DNA of 36,892 bases from Prevotella sp. (GCA_003483565.1 DMYZ01000102.1:561-37452); one strand, 5' to 3'. Positions 1 through 8,236 are shown, numbered from the stretch's first letter. Program-made: numbers and translations. Notes: generated by a model not told the origin, from the letters alone.

Positions 1-1499
1 GCTATAGCGAGGTTAGCTACCAGTTGAAGAGAGATGTAGAGGACTGTTTCAACACGTTTTGGATCAGTTTTCCATACCTTCCAGGGTTCACACTCTGTGA
101 TATATTTGTTTCCGATACGTGCAAGGTTCATAGCCTCTTTCTGAGCTTCACGGAATTTGAATACATCAAGATATTCTTCCATTTTGTCTTTGACATCTTT
201 GAACTCTTGAATGGCCGTATTATCAACATCCTGCAATTCTCCGCATTCAGGAACAATGCCGTTCCAGTATTTCTTTGTCAGTTGCAGGGCACGGTTAACG
301 AAGTTGCCATAAATAGCAACGAGCTCAGAGTTGTTGCGTTCCTGGAAATCTTTCCAAGTAAAATTATTATCCTTTGTTTCCGGTGCGTTGGCTGTGAGTA
401 CATAGCGTAGAACATCCTGTTTTCCAGGGAAATCCTTTAAATATTCATCCAGCCAGACAGCCCAGTTACGCGAGGTGGAAATCTTGTCATTCTCCAAATT
501 GAGAAATTCATTGGCAGGTACGTTGTCTGGTAAAATATAATCACCATGAGCTTTCAACATGGTTGGGAAGATAATGCAGTGGAAAACGATATTGTCCTTA
601 CCAATAAAATGAACGAGACGTGTATCAGGATCTTTCCACCATTTTTCCCAGTTTCCAAACTTTTCCGGTTCTTTTTCACAGAGTTCTTTCGTATTGGAGA
701 TATAACCGATAGGAGCATCAAACCATACATAGAGCACTTTCCCGTCTGCACCTTTTACCGGAACAGGAATTCCCCACTCCAGGTCACGGGTCATCGCACG
801 AGGCTGAAGATCCATGTCTAGCCAGCTTTTGCATTGCCCATATACATTGGGACGCCATTCTTTATGACCTTCGAGAATCCACTGTTTCAACCAACTTTGA
901 TATTCATTCAAAGGCAAGTACCAGTTTTTTGTCTTGCGGATGACGGGTTTAGAACCGGAAATAGTAGAATGTGGATTAATCAATTCCATAGGACTTAAGT
1001 CGCTGCCGCATTTCTCGCATTGGTCTCCATAAGCTTTAGGATTATGACAATGAGGACATTCACCCATAATGTAACGGTCAGCGAGGAATTGGTGGGCTTC
1101 TTCATCGTAATATTGCTCGGTTTCCTTTTCTATCAGTTTGCCGTCATCATATAACTTCCTGAAGAAGTCAGAAGCCAACTTATTGTGAGTCTGCGATGTT
1201 GTACGGCTATAAATATCAAAACTGATACCGAATTCTTTGAAGCTATCCTTGATAATTTTGTGATAACGGTCGCAGACATCCTGGGGAGTAATACCCTCCT
1301 TCTTTGCACGAATAGTGATAGGTACACCGTGCTCGTCTGATCCACCGATGAATACTACATCTTCCTTTTTCAGGCGAAGATAACGGACGTAAATATCAGC
1401 AGGGACGTAAACGCCGGCTAGATGTCCAATATGTACACCACCATTGGCATAAGGTAATGCCGCGGTGACAGTGGTACGTTTGAATTTTTTCTGTTCCAT
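1..1499 (-). CDS. metG: Methionyl-tRNA synthetase (3' end cut by window edge)
   Basis: Class I aminoacyl-tRNA synthetase that charges tRNA-Met with methionine in the cytoplasm. The ATG is at 1499-1497, and the reading frame stays open to base 1, so about 499 N-terminal residues are present. The full-length family is longer, often with a C-terminal tRNA-binding domain that would lie outside the window. Near the N-terminus there is an HIGH signature (NGGVHIGH). A zinc-knuckle insertion follows (CPHCHNPKAYGDQCEKCG), then the KMSKS-type loop appears as KISTS. All three are in the expected order for the four-cysteine MetG class. A textbook promoter sits just upstream. The downstream end and operon partners cannot be seen. 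Confidence 0.97.
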   Translation of the reverse strand, partial: MEQKKFKRTTVTAALPYANGGVHIGHLAGVYVPADIYVRYLRLKKEDVVFIGGSDEHGVPITIRAKKEGITPQDVCDRYHKIIKDSFKEFGISFDIYSRTTSQTHNKLASDFFRKLYDDGKLIEKETEQYYDEEAHQFLADRYIMGECPHCHNPKAYGDQCEKCGSDLSPMELINPHSTISGSKPVIRKTKNWYLPLNEYQSWLKQWILEGHKEWRPNVYGQCKSWLDMDLQPRAMTRDLEWGIPVPVKGADGKVLYVWFDAPIGYISNTKELCEKEPEKFGNWEKWWKDPDTRLVHFIGKDNIVFHCIIFPTMLKAHGDYILPDNVPANEFLNLENDKISTSRNWAVWLDEYLKDFPGKQDVLRYVLTANAPETKDNNFTWKDFQERNNSELVAIYGNFVNRALQLTKKYWNGIVPECGELQDVDNTAIQEFKDVKDKMEEYLDVFKFREAQKEAMNLARIGNKYITECEPWKVWKTDPKRVETVLYISLQLVANLAI

Positions 1500-1528
1500 G
1501 AACGATTTCTTATTTTCCTATTTTACTG

Positions 1529-1559
1529 CAAAAATACTATAAATCAGAGACAATACAAA
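1529..1559 (-). promoter_or_regulatory. metG promoter (Bacteroidota -33/-7 type)
   Basis: On the minus strand TTTG (1559-1556) is followed by exactly 19 bp and TATTTTTG (1536-1529). This matches the Bacteroidota consensus TTTG-N19-TAnnTTTG. The predicted start lies about 25 nt before the metG ATG. It is one of the two best promoter matches in the window. Confidence 0.75.
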
Positions 1560-1595
1560 ATAAATAGATTTGTTTTTGCTTTGTCTTTTTGACGT

Positions 1596-2147
1596 TTATA
1601 GTGTTTTTTGAATTCTTATTCTGTGGTTTGGTGCATAAGTGAAGATACTGTAAGTGCCATTGCTGTATTCCTGTTCGTATCCATCATTGATGAGGGTGAA
1701 CCCCGGAACAGAAAGAATCTGGCCTACCAGATTCTCGTATGCCTGATTATTATAGACCCCTATTTCAATTTTATTATTGATAGCAATATAACTGGATGTC
1801 CCTTTTTTCATTGCTTTTGGCAGGTCCATAAAGGCTCCGCTGCCTGTCTGAATTGGAAGACTACAATTTTTATAGTACATTTCCTTATAACTTTCGACAC
1901 GGTAAACTTCGTAATTTTTTTTGTATTTGTATCCGTATTTTTTCAGAATCTTAGGCGCATATGTTGAGTCTTGCATCATCTGCAGCCCTTCCTGAATGGA
2001 GATAAATTGAGGATTTGCTTTTACTTTTAGAAGTTTTATTGAGTCTGTTTCCTTTGTCGTATTGTTTGTTACAGTATGGTTAGTGGCGCAATTACTCAGA
2101 GTGAATATCATGATTGCAGCAATACTAAGATAAAATAATTTTTTCAT
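1596..2147 (-). CDS. Hypothetical lipoprotein
   Basis: A 183-residue protein that I do not recognise. The N-terminus is a typical lipoprotein signal: MKK, a hydrophobic run, then the lipobox LSNC with the lipidated cysteine at residue 20. A Thr/Asn-rich linker (about 21-36) follows, so the mature protein is probably anchored at the periplasmic or outer membrane face. The remainder is a soluble, Tyr- and Lys-rich domain with no membrane segment and no metal or catalytic motif that I can name. It has its own promoter at 2179-2209 and lies between comM and metG on the same strand. Function is unknown; the call as a real gene rests on the signal peptide, promoter and uninterrupted frame. Confidence 0.8.
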   Translation of the reverse strand: MKKLFYLSIAAIMIFTLSNCATNHTVTNNTTKETDSIKLLKVKANPQFISIQEGLQMMQDSTYAPKILKKYGYKYKKNYEVYRVESYKEMYYKNCSLPIQTGSGAFMDLPKAMKKGTSSYIAINNKIEIGVYNNQAYENLVGQILSVPGFTLINDGYEQEYSNGTYSIFTYAPNHRIRIQKTL

Positions 2148-2178
2148 ATAATAGTCATTTTTGTTTTTTTATAAGCTA

Positions 2179-2209
2179 CAAAGTTACGATAAAGAAGTGA
2201 AAGGGGCAA
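2179..2209 (-). promoter_or_regulatory. Promoter of the 1596-2147 lipoprotein gene
   Basis: Minus-strand TTG (2209-2207), 20 bp, then TAACTTTG (2186-2179) matches the TTG-N19/20-TAnnTTTG pattern. It lies 32 bp upstream of the ATG, in the gap after comM. Confidence 0.6.
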
Positions 2210-2219
2210 GAAAAAGGGT

Positions 2220-3767
2220 CTAAATACCCCTTTCAGCCCAGTCTCTCCGGTCAAGTTCCCTATAACTGATGGCTTCAGTAATATGTTCCGGTTGAACAGC
2301 CGTGCAACCCGCAAGGTCGGCAATGGTTCGAGAGACTTTTAAAATACGGCTATAGGCGCGTGCACTCAGGCTCAGTCTTTCCATTGCCAGTTTTAAGATG
2401 TTAATACCTTCTGATGTTGGTTCTGCATATTCATGGATCATTCTTTCTGTCATTTGGGCATTGCAATGGATGCCTGGAATATCCTTGAAGCGTTCTGTCT
2501 GAATAGCTCTTGCTGCTATTACTCGTTGGCGAATGGCAGCGCTCGCTTCGCCGGGTTTAGCCATGCTTATTTCGTCGAAAGGAACAGGAAGAATATTTGT
2601 CTGTATGTCAATGCGATCAAGAAGAGGACCGCTTATTTTATTCATGTAATGTTGTATCTGTCCTGGGGTACAGACACAGTGGTGTGTCGGATCACCATAA
2701 TAACCACAAGGGCATGGATTCATGCTTGCCACAAACATAAAAGAGCAAGGGTATTCAATAGTATATTTTGCCCTGCTGATTGTTATTTTACGGTCTTCCA
2801 AAGGTTGGCGAAGGACTTCCAGTGTATGTTTGTTAAATTCCGGTAATTCATCACAAAAAAGGACACCATTATGGGCAAGACTGATTTCTCCAGGCATAGG
2901 GGTTGATCCACCACCGACGAGAGCAACTTCAGAGATGGTATGATGAGGAGCGCGGAACGGACGCTGTGCAATGAGTGATGTGTTTCTGGACAGTTTACCG
3001 GCGATGGAGTGAATCTGAGTTGTCTCCAGGCTTTCTGCAAGGGTAAGAGGTGGCAGTATAGTAGGCAGCCGCTTAGCCATCATTGATTTTCCACTTCCCG
3101 GAGGACCGATCATAATCATGTTATGTCCTCCTGCTGCAGCTACCTCAAGAGCGCGTTTTACATTTTCCTGTCCTTTTACATCAGCATAATCGAGGTCTGT
3201 ATTCGTCTGATGTTTGTAGAATTCCTTCCGTGTATCAATGACAGTAGGCCTGAATAATTGTTTATCACAAAGAAATTGTATAACTTCGAAGAGATTTTTC
3301 ATGCCATAGACCTGAAGCTTATCCACAACAGCTGCTTCTCTGACGTTGGCTTCTGGTACGATAAGTCCCTTGAAATGCTCAGCCCTGGCACGGATGGCAA
3401 CAGGCAGGATGCCTTTTACCGGTTGTAAGGTTCCGTCAAGACTTAGTTCTCCGATAATCATATATTCGTTAAGATGGGTATCCGGAATATTTTTATTGGC
3501 TGCAAGGATTCCTATAGCAAGAGGTAAATCAAAACTACTTCCCTCTTTTCTTAGATCTGCAGGTGCCATGTTTACTGTAATATCAGCAATAGGAAAGCGG
3601 TATCCGGAATATTGTAAGGCTGCAGAAATCCTGTCTTTGCTTTCTCGAACGGCTTCATCGCCGAGTCCTGTTAAATGATACATTACACCTCTGTTGAGGC
3701 TTACTTCGATTGTTACAGTAGTAACTTCCAGCCCGTTTACTGCGGCGCAGTAAGTTTTAACAAGCAA
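2220..3767 (-). CDS. YifB/ComM-family Mg-chelatase-like AAA+ ATPase
   Basis: A 515-residue AAA+ protein of the YifB/ComM family. ComM in transformable bacteria is a hexameric helicase that promotes branch migration during integration of incoming DNA; in Bacteroidales the role is not established. The N-terminal domain (about 1-170) has the Lon-protease-like ChlI fold typical of the family (MLVK start, DLPLAIGILAA). The Mg-chelatase AAA core carries Walker A GPPGSGKS at 221-228, a Walker B ending in CDELPEF, and a Cys-rich loop (MNPCPCGYYG). The start is TTG at 3767. It is chosen because family members begin MLVK at this position and AAAGGAT lies just upstream. The gene is 13 bp downstream of the thioredoxin-like lipoprotein gene, so the two are probably co-transcribed. 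Confidence 0.93.
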   Translation of the reverse strand: MLVKTYCAAVNGLEVTTVTIEVSLNRGVMYHLTGLGDEAVRESKDRISAALQYSGYRFPIADITVNMAPADLRKEGSSFDLPLAIGILAANKNIPDTHLNEYMIIGELSLDGTLQPVKGILPVAIRARAEHFKGLIVPEANVREAAVVDKLQVYGMKNLFEVIQFLCDKQLFRPTVIDTRKEFYKHQTNTDLDYADVKGQENVKRALEVAAAGGHNMIMIGPPGSGKSMMAKRLPTILPPLTLAESLETTQIHSIAGKLSRNTSLIAQRPFRAPHHTISEVALVGGGSTPMPGEISLAHNGVLFCDELPEFNKHTLEVLRQPLEDRKITISRAKYTIEYPCSFMFVASMNPCPCGYYGDPTHHCVCTPGQIQHYMNKISGPLLDRIDIQTNILPVPFDEISMAKPGEASAAIRQRVIAARAIQTERFKDIPGIHCNAQMTERMIHEYAEPTSEGINILKLAMERLSLSARAYSRILKVSRTIADLAGCTAVQPEHITEAISYRELDRRDWAERGI

Positions 3768-3780
3768 TTTTTATCCTTTC

Positions 3781-4791
3781 TTATTTGATCATTTCATTCA
3801 GTCTGTCGCGCAATTCCTGTGGTTTAAGATTTCTGGCAATAACTTTTCCTTTTTGCAGAATAATATTTCCGGGTATAGCTGTGAGCCCTAAAGATTTTAT
3901 CGTTTGCCCGGTAAACATTTCACCGTCATTGATGTTCGGCCAAGTGATGGAGTCCCTTTTTATAGCGCTTAAACAATCTCGTTTGTTTGCATCAATATTA
4001 ATGCTGAGGAGCTGTAATTGTCCTTTGGATGCCCTTTGCTTTGTTTTGAGAAAGCGCTGTATATCTTCACTGTCAAAATTCCATGTCCCCCATACGCTGA
4101 TCACGGCATAGGGTGCTGATAATAGTGATGAACTTGTGATCATTTTACCATTGATATCTGTAGAGGTAAAGTGTGGAAGAATACTTCCAATGCCACTTGC
4201 TTTAAGATTTTCAATAGCCATATTCATTTGTTTGGCGTATCCATTATCGGGTTGAGCAGCCTCAATCCGTTGAAGCAGGGTATGAGCCTTATTGTAATCG
4301 GGAACAGGACTATCGATAAAGTATTGTCGAACTAAATAAGTACTGACAATAGATTCGGGATGATCTTGAATAAACTGTTCTGCGTAATGATTAATTTCGG
4401 GAGGAGAGGCGCTGAGAATCTGCTGGCGAAATTTGTTCATTAATTCATTAGCCTTTGTCCCCTTCACTTGAATTTCTTTCAAGTGAGATGCATCGGCTTC
4501 AATATCTACACTCTTTCCGGATTGTGCAAAGACAGGCTGTTGAGAAAAATTAGGAAAGACAATCATCAGCGTCCCTTCTTTCTCACAAGGTATTTCAAAA
4601 GCAAAATCACCGCCTTGTACTTTGATCGTATCCATTCCTTCTATTAATCCGTCAGGGCTGTATACATAAAATTCACCTTGATTAATATGCAATAATTTGC
4701 CTTCAATCTTGAAATGGCCACTTCTGGTACCACATGAAGTAAGTAAAAAGAAAATGACAAGAAAGTAATATAGATAATAGATCTTTTTCAT
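3781..4791 (-). CDS. DUF4369-like/thioredoxin-fold lipoprotein without CxxC
   Basis: A 336-residue lipoprotein with a signal peptide ending in the lipobox LTSC (Cys20). Residues 25-115 resemble the beta-rich DUF4369 module that precedes TlpA/AhpC-type thioredoxin domains in many Bacteroidales lipoproteins. A helical spacer follows. Residues about 205-336 look like a thioredoxin fold, with the beta-strand AVISVWG and the cis-proline segment TAIPGNIIL. Where thioredoxins have WCxxC, this protein reads WGTWNFDS (234-241), so both redox cysteines are absent and a disulfide reductase role is unlikely. It is probably periplasmic-facing and may act as a binding or chaperone-like member of the family. 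It is immediately upstream of comM and downstream of two tRNA genes on the same strand. Confidence 0.85.
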   Translation of the reverse strand: MKKIYYLYYFLVIFFLLTSCGTRSGHFKIEGKLLHINQGEFYVYSPDGLIEGMDTIKVQGGDFAFEIPCEKEGTLMIVFPNFSQQPVFAQSGKSVDIEADASHLKEIQVKGTKANELMNKFRQQILSASPPEINHYAEQFIQDHPESIVSTYLVRQYFIDSPVPDYNKAHTLLQRIEAAQPDNGYAKQMNMAIENLKASGIGSILPHFTSTDINGKMITSSSLLSAPYAVISVWGTWNFDSEDIQRFLKTKQRASKGQLQLLSINIDANKRDCLSAIKRDSITWPNINDGEMFTGQTIKSLGLTAIPGNIILQKGKVIARNLKPQELRDRLNEMIK

Positions 4792-4818
4792 AACATAAAA
4801 GATTCAAAAAAAGAAGAG

Positions 4819-4904
4819 TGCCGCGAGCGGGACTCGAACCCGCACAGCCATTACTGGCCAAGGGATTTTAAGTCCCTCGTGTCTACCAATTCCACCATTG
4901 CGGC
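4819..4904 (-). tRNA. tRNA-Leu (anticodon UAA)
   Basis: An 86-nt tRNA with the long variable arm of type II tRNAs. The anticodon stem GGGA(C)/(G)TCCC flanks a loop holding TAA, which reads UUA leucine codons. The T arm is GCGGG-TTCGAGT-CCCGC and the acceptor begins GCCGC. By my reading position 6 forms an A·C mismatch with position 67; the remainder pairs normally. The gene follows tRNA-Gly by 21 nt and CCA is not encoded. Confidence 0.95.
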
Positions 4905-4925
4905 TCTGTCTTTTTAAGGAAAGTG

Positions 4926-4998
4926 AGCGGAAAACGGGACTCGGACCCGCGACCTCGACCTTGGCAAGGTCGCGCTCTACCAACTGAGCTATTTCCGC
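4926..4998 (-). tRNA. tRNA-Gly (anticodon GCC)
   Basis: A 73-nt tRNA with perfect acceptor pairing GCGGAAA/TTTCCGC, D arm AGCTCAGTTGGTAGAGC, and anticodon loop CTTGCCAAG giving anticodon GCC (glycine GGC/GGU). CCA is not encoded. It is the first gene of a two-tRNA unit whose promoter is at 5012-5043. Confidence 0.96.
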
Positions 4999-5011
4999 GA
5001 TTAAGCGAATG

Positions 5012-5043
5012 CAAAGATAGGACTAATTCTTTAATTTACCAAA
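5012..5043 (-). promoter_or_regulatory. Promoter of the tRNA-Gly/tRNA-Leu unit
   Basis: Minus-strand TTTG (5043-5040), 20 bp, then TATCTTTG (5019-5012), 13 nt before the first base of tRNA-Gly. It may also feed the lipoprotein and comM genes downstream, because no terminator is evident between tRNA-Leu and 4791. Confidence 0.7.
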
Positions 5044-5065
5044 TGAATTTACACATTTTAATATA

Positions 5066-5644
5066 TTAATTCACGGTCAATATGCCATAGGCACCTGTCG
5101 TTGTACAGTAATATCGTGTCAGTTTATCCCCCTTGTCTCCTGAAATAATCAAGCCTCGATTATTGAGGTCATATTTTCGTTTGCATGTGTTGCAAGTGGC
5201 AATACCATTAGCTGATACATTCAGTGGATAGTTCCTGGAAGGAAGAATATTGGAATTGTAACAGTTGGGACATTGCAAATCGTAGGCAAAGAATATTCCA
5301 TCAATAGAATTGCCATATCCGACGATAATACCATTGTTGTAGCCTAGGATGAGACTGCGTTTCTGGTCAATGGCATTGAAAGGCACATCTGCGGAAGTGC
5401 CCTGATTACTTGTGAAATGATAATAGGCTGCTCCTGATTTGATAGTCTTGGATATCGTAACAAATACACCAGAATAAGTGGTCATGGCACTTGCGATGAC
5501 TGAATTTTGATGTACGCTGTTGTCATAGATCAAAAAACATGGATTACTCGTGTATTCATAATCAGTATTGCATGAATTTAGGAGCAACATAAGAATAGAA
5601 CAGAATGGAAATAGTAAATTCTTTAAAAACCGTTTTTCTGTCAT
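5066..5644 (-). CDS. Rieske-fold-like lipoprotein with two CxxC pairs
   Basis: A 192-residue lipoprotein (signal anchor with lipobox LNSC, Cys25). The C-terminal half (about 95-192) follows the layout of a Rieske domain: a first metal-binding loop with CPNC (125-128), a second with CNTC followed by KRKYDL (151-160), then a glycine-rich turn and LTRY. True Rieske proteins have CxH and CxxH; here both loops are CxxC. Rubredoxin/zinc-ribbon-like four-cysteine coordination is therefore more likely than a 2Fe-2S cluster. It is 30 bp downstream of argH on the same strand and probably co-transcribed, though no functional link to arginine synthesis is apparent. The fold assignment is my inference from motif spacing; a plain zinc-ribbon lipoprotein is the alternative. 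Confidence 0.82.
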   Translation of the reverse strand: MTEKRFLKNLLFPFCSILMLLLNSCNTDYEYTSNPCFLIYDNSVHQNSVIASAMTTYSGVFVTISKTIKSGAAYYHFTSNQGTSADVPFNAIDQKRSLILGYNNGIIVGYGNSIDGIFFAYDLQCPNCYNSNILPSRNYPLNVSANGIATCNTCKRKYDLNNRGLIISGDKGDKLTRYYCTTTGAYGILTVN

Positions 5645-5674
5645 AATTGTCCCTTTAGAAAAATCAAAGGTCTT

Positions 5675-7012
5675 CTATTTTAGAAGAGCCTTTTCTGCTT
5701 CATCGACTTTCTCAAAATGAAAATCAGAAATATTCATATCCATCAGAGCTTGAATTTTATCATTGCAAAGGTTGCCGATAGACCCTTCATGAGTATGGTT
5801 AATATCTTTGCAGGCATGAAAAGTTCCTGCTTCAATTTCCAATCCTACTTTTTTATAAGCATCGCGGAAAGGCATTCCTGAAGCTGTCAGTTTGTTTACT
5901 TCTTCTACGGAGAACATCGGATCATACATCGGATTGTCTAAGATATGATCGTTTACTTCCATCTTGTTAATAATGTAGGCAGTCATCTTCAGACAATCTT
6001 TGAGCTCATTGAAGGCCGGGAGAAATACTTCCTTAATAATTTGCAGGTCGCGGAAGTAACCGCAAGGCAAATTATTCATGATAAGCATGATCTGTTGTGG
6101 CAAGCTCTGAATTTTATTACTTTTTGCACGAATCAATTCAAATACATCAGGGTTTTTCTTATGTGGCATGATACTGGAACCTGTCGTACATTCTTTAGGA
6201 AGTTTGATAAAACCGAAGTTCTGGCAGTTGAACATGCAGGCATCGAAAGCCATTTTGGCAAGTGTTCCTGCTACTGTGGCCAAGGCAAAAGCAACGTTGC
6301 GTTCCATTTTTCCTCGTCCCATCTGTGCATAGATGACATTATAGTCCATACTGTCAAACCCTAATAGTTTTGTGGTAAGGGTGCGGTTAAGCGGGAAACT
6401 GCTGCCATAGCCGGCCGCACTCCCTAAAGGGTTACGGTTTGTGATCTTATAAGCCGCTTGGAGAAATGTCATGTCATCAACGAGACTCTCTGCATAGGCT
6501 CCAAACCACAAGCCAAAACTACTAGGCATAGCAATTTGAAGATGGGTGTATCCCGGCATCAAGATCTCTTTATACTGGTTGCTTTTCTGTATAAGCTCAT
6601 CAAAAAGAATTTTAACTCCGTCTACAATATCTTTCAGTTCATGGCGTGTGAAGAGTTTCAAGTCTACCAGTACCTGATCATTGCGAGAACGGCCGCTGTG
6701 GATTTTTTTACCCAGATCTCCCAACTTACTGGTGAGCATAAGCTCTACTTGAGAATGGACGTCTTCCACACCATCTTTGATGAAGAATTCTCCTCGTTCA
6801 CAAATAAAGTATATATTTTTTAATTCTTTTAGCAGAATGTCCAGCTCTTTCTTAGTCAGCAAGCCGATGGTTTCCAGCATGGTGATATGAGCCATTGATC
6901 CCAATACATCGTACTTGGCGAGATAAAGGTCCATTTCCCGGTCACGGCCGACAGTAAATTTCTCTATTTCTTTGTTTACTTCAAAATTCTTTTCCCAGAG
7001 TTTATTTGCCAT
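5675..7012 (-). CDS. argH: Argininosuccinate lyase
   Basis: Cytoplasmic fumarase/aspartase-superfamily enzyme that splits argininosuccinate into arginine and fumarate, the last step of arginine biosynthesis. The 445-residue length is normal. Family signatures are present in order: the HSGRSRNDQV segment early in the protein, TAMPSS-type TH loop (GYTHLQIAMPSS), and the catalytic loop GSSIMPHKKNP near residue 280. The ATG at 7012 gives the usual start for Bacteroidales ArgH (MANKLWEKN). No other arg genes are nearby. It is 44 bp downstream of the SRPBCC gene and is likely in the pyrE-SRPBCC-argH-lipoprotein transcription unit. Confidence 0.97.
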   Translation of the reverse strand: MANKLWEKNFEVNKEIEKFTVGRDREMDLYLAKYDVLGSMAHITMLETIGLLTKKELDILLKELKNIYFICERGEFFIKDGVEDVHSQVELMLTSKLGDLGKKIHSGRSRNDQVLVDLKLFTRHELKDIVDGVKILFDELIQKSNQYKEILMPGYTHLQIAMPSSFGLWFGAYAESLVDDMTFLQAAYKITNRNPLGSAAGYGSSFPLNRTLTTKLLGFDSMDYNVIYAQMGRGKMERNVAFALATVAGTLAKMAFDACMFNCQNFGFIKLPKECTTGSSIMPHKKNPDVFELIRAKSNKIQSLPQQIMLIMNNLPCGYFRDLQIIKEVFLPAFNELKDCLKMTAYIINKMEVNDHILDNPMYDPMFSVEEVNKLTASGMPFRDAYKKVGLEIEAGTFHACKDINHTHEGSIGNLCNDKIQALMDMNISDFHFEKVDEAEKALLK

Positions 7013-7056
7013 ATTATTCTATTTTAAGAATTCCCCGTCCACATGTTGAAACTGTT

Positions 7057-7476
7057 TTAATCTTCGTACGGAATAATAGCCAGAACATCTGCTATTTTCT
7101 CAATGCCCTCCTGAAGTGGCTTTTTTACCATCCCTTTAATAAAAGGATTTAAGTCGGCCTTGATAGTCAGCTTCATTTTGCAGGATTCTTCTGTTACAGG
7201 AAGCAGCTGAATCCAAAAATTGAAAGGAACAGGGCTGTTTTCTGTTTCAAACTTAATTGTCTTAGGTTCCTCACGGTCAATGATTCTCATTTTAATATTA
7301 CCGACCATAGGAGCTTTGATGGAAATGAAATCAGTGCCAAAAGTGAGATCCTGAATTTTGTCAGAAGGAATCTTATCTTTTACTTTGCCGATGTTGTTTA
7401 GATCGCTAAGTGTACGGTAAACACATTCCTGTGAGTGTGGAATCTGCTTGGTTGAACTCTCGAATTTAGTACTCAT
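7057..7476 (-). CDS. SRPBCC (START-like) family protein
   Basis: A 139-residue soluble protein with the sequence pattern of a small SRPBCC/polyketide-cyclase-like domain. It has a first strand with FESSTKQI, the helix SQECVYRTLSDLNNIGKV, alternating strands in the centre (FISIKAPMVGNIKMRI), and a long C-terminal amphipathic helix ending near IADVLAIIP. These domains bind hydrophobic ligands in a helix-grip pocket; the ligand here is unknown and no catalytic residues can be named. No signal peptide is seen, so it is cytoplasmic. It starts 20 bp after pyrE ends on the same strand, suggesting an operon with pyrE and argH. Confidence 0.82.
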   Translation of the reverse strand: MSTKFESSTKQIPHSQECVYRTLSDLNNIGKVKDKIPSDKIQDLTFGTDFISIKAPMVGNIKMRIIDREEPKTIKFETENSPVPFNFWIQLLPVTEESCKMKLTIKADLNPFIKGMVKKPLQEGIEKIADVLAIIPYED

Positions 7477-7496
7477 ATTTTTTGTTTACTTTCCGA

Positions 7497-8129
7497 TTAT
7501 TTATTCCAGTTAGCAGGATCCTTGCGCCAGTCATGAAGCAATTCAACATCATTTTCTTTGATATAGCCTGTTTCTAGAGCTTCATCAACAACATGCTCAT
7601 AATCGGTCAGAGTAACCAGCTTGACGTGCTCATCTTCAAAAGCTTTTTTAGCCACAGGGAAACCATAAGTGAAAGAGGCAACCATGCCGATTACATCACA
7701 GCCGTCCTTTCGTATCGCTTCTACAGCTTTTAATGAAGATGCACCGGTAGAGATTAAATCTTCGATGACAACAACTTTCATTCCTGGTCTCAGCTCTCCT
7801 TCAATCAGGTTTTCCAGTCCATGATCTTTAGGTTTGCTTCTTACGTAAACGAAAGGTAAATTAAGTTCATCAGCTACCAACTGTCCCTGTGCTATGGCAC
7901 CCGTAGCCACACCAGCAACGGCTTCAGCTTCAGGGAAGAACTCCAGCACGGCATGAGTAAGCTCTAGTTTGACATAACTACGAAGGTCAGGATAAGACAA
8001 AGTCTTACGGTTATCGCAATAGAAGGGAGACTTCCAGCCGGATGCCCATGTGAAAGGATTATTTGGCTGAAGCTTGATAGCTTTGATTTTCAATAATTTG
8101 GAAGCAAAAACTTTTTTTAACTTATCCAT
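7497..8129 (-). CDS. pyrE: Orotate phosphoribosyltransferase
   Basis: Transfers phosphoribose from PRPP to orotate to make OMP in de novo UMP synthesis. The 210-residue protein has the type I PRTase PRPP-binding motif VVVIEDLISTGAS near the middle, and the flexible-loop segment YVRSKPKDHG with the expected Lys residues. The frame is open 12 codons further upstream, but that extension is hydrophobic and begins at or before the predicted transcription start. I therefore take the ATG at 8129 (MDKLKKVF), which also gives the normal family length. It is the first gene of a likely pyrE-SRPBCC-argH unit with a -7 element at 8163-8170. Confidence 0.96.
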   Translation of the reverse strand: MDKLKKVFASKLLKIKAIKLQPNNPFTWASGWKSPFYCDNRKTLSYPDLRSYVKLELTHAVLEFFPEAEAVAGVATGAIAQGQLVADELNLPFVYVRSKPKDHGLENLIEGELRPGMKVVVIEDLISTGASSLKAVEAIRKDGCDVIGMVASFTYGFPVAKKAFEDEHVKLVTLTDYEHVVDEALETGYIKENDVELLHDWRKDPANWNK

Positions 8130-8162
8130 AATTAAGAATAGGATTAATAATATATACTTGTG

Positions 8163-8170
8163 CAAAGATA
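8163..8170 (-). promoter_or_regulatory. -7 element of the pyrE promoter
   Basis: Minus-strand TATCTTTG, followed by GC, matches the TAnnTTTG consensus, 33 bp upstream of the chosen pyrE ATG. No clear TTTG is seen at the -33 position. Confidence 0.55.
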
Positions 8171-8236
8171 CAATTCTTTTAGCTTTTATAACTCACTGTA
8201 AAGTTAAAAGTAATTAACCTTTTTCTTAGGAAGCCT

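Noticed and set aside
24..410. Open frame of 128 codons on the plus strand
   Set aside because: It is antisense to metG, whose protein shows clear synthetase motifs across the same bases; no promoter or start signal supports it.
2433..2846. Plus-strand frame of 137 codons inside comM
   Set aside because: Shadow of the AAA+ core; composition is unlike a folded protein and no promoter element precedes it.
5945..6364. Plus-strand frame of 139 codons inside argH
   Set aside because: Antisense to the conserved catalytic part of argininosuccinate lyase; no independent support.
8171..8236. GTTAA/TTAAC pairing after comF as a terminator
   Set aside because: Five A/T-rich pairs only, and no convincing T-run after it.
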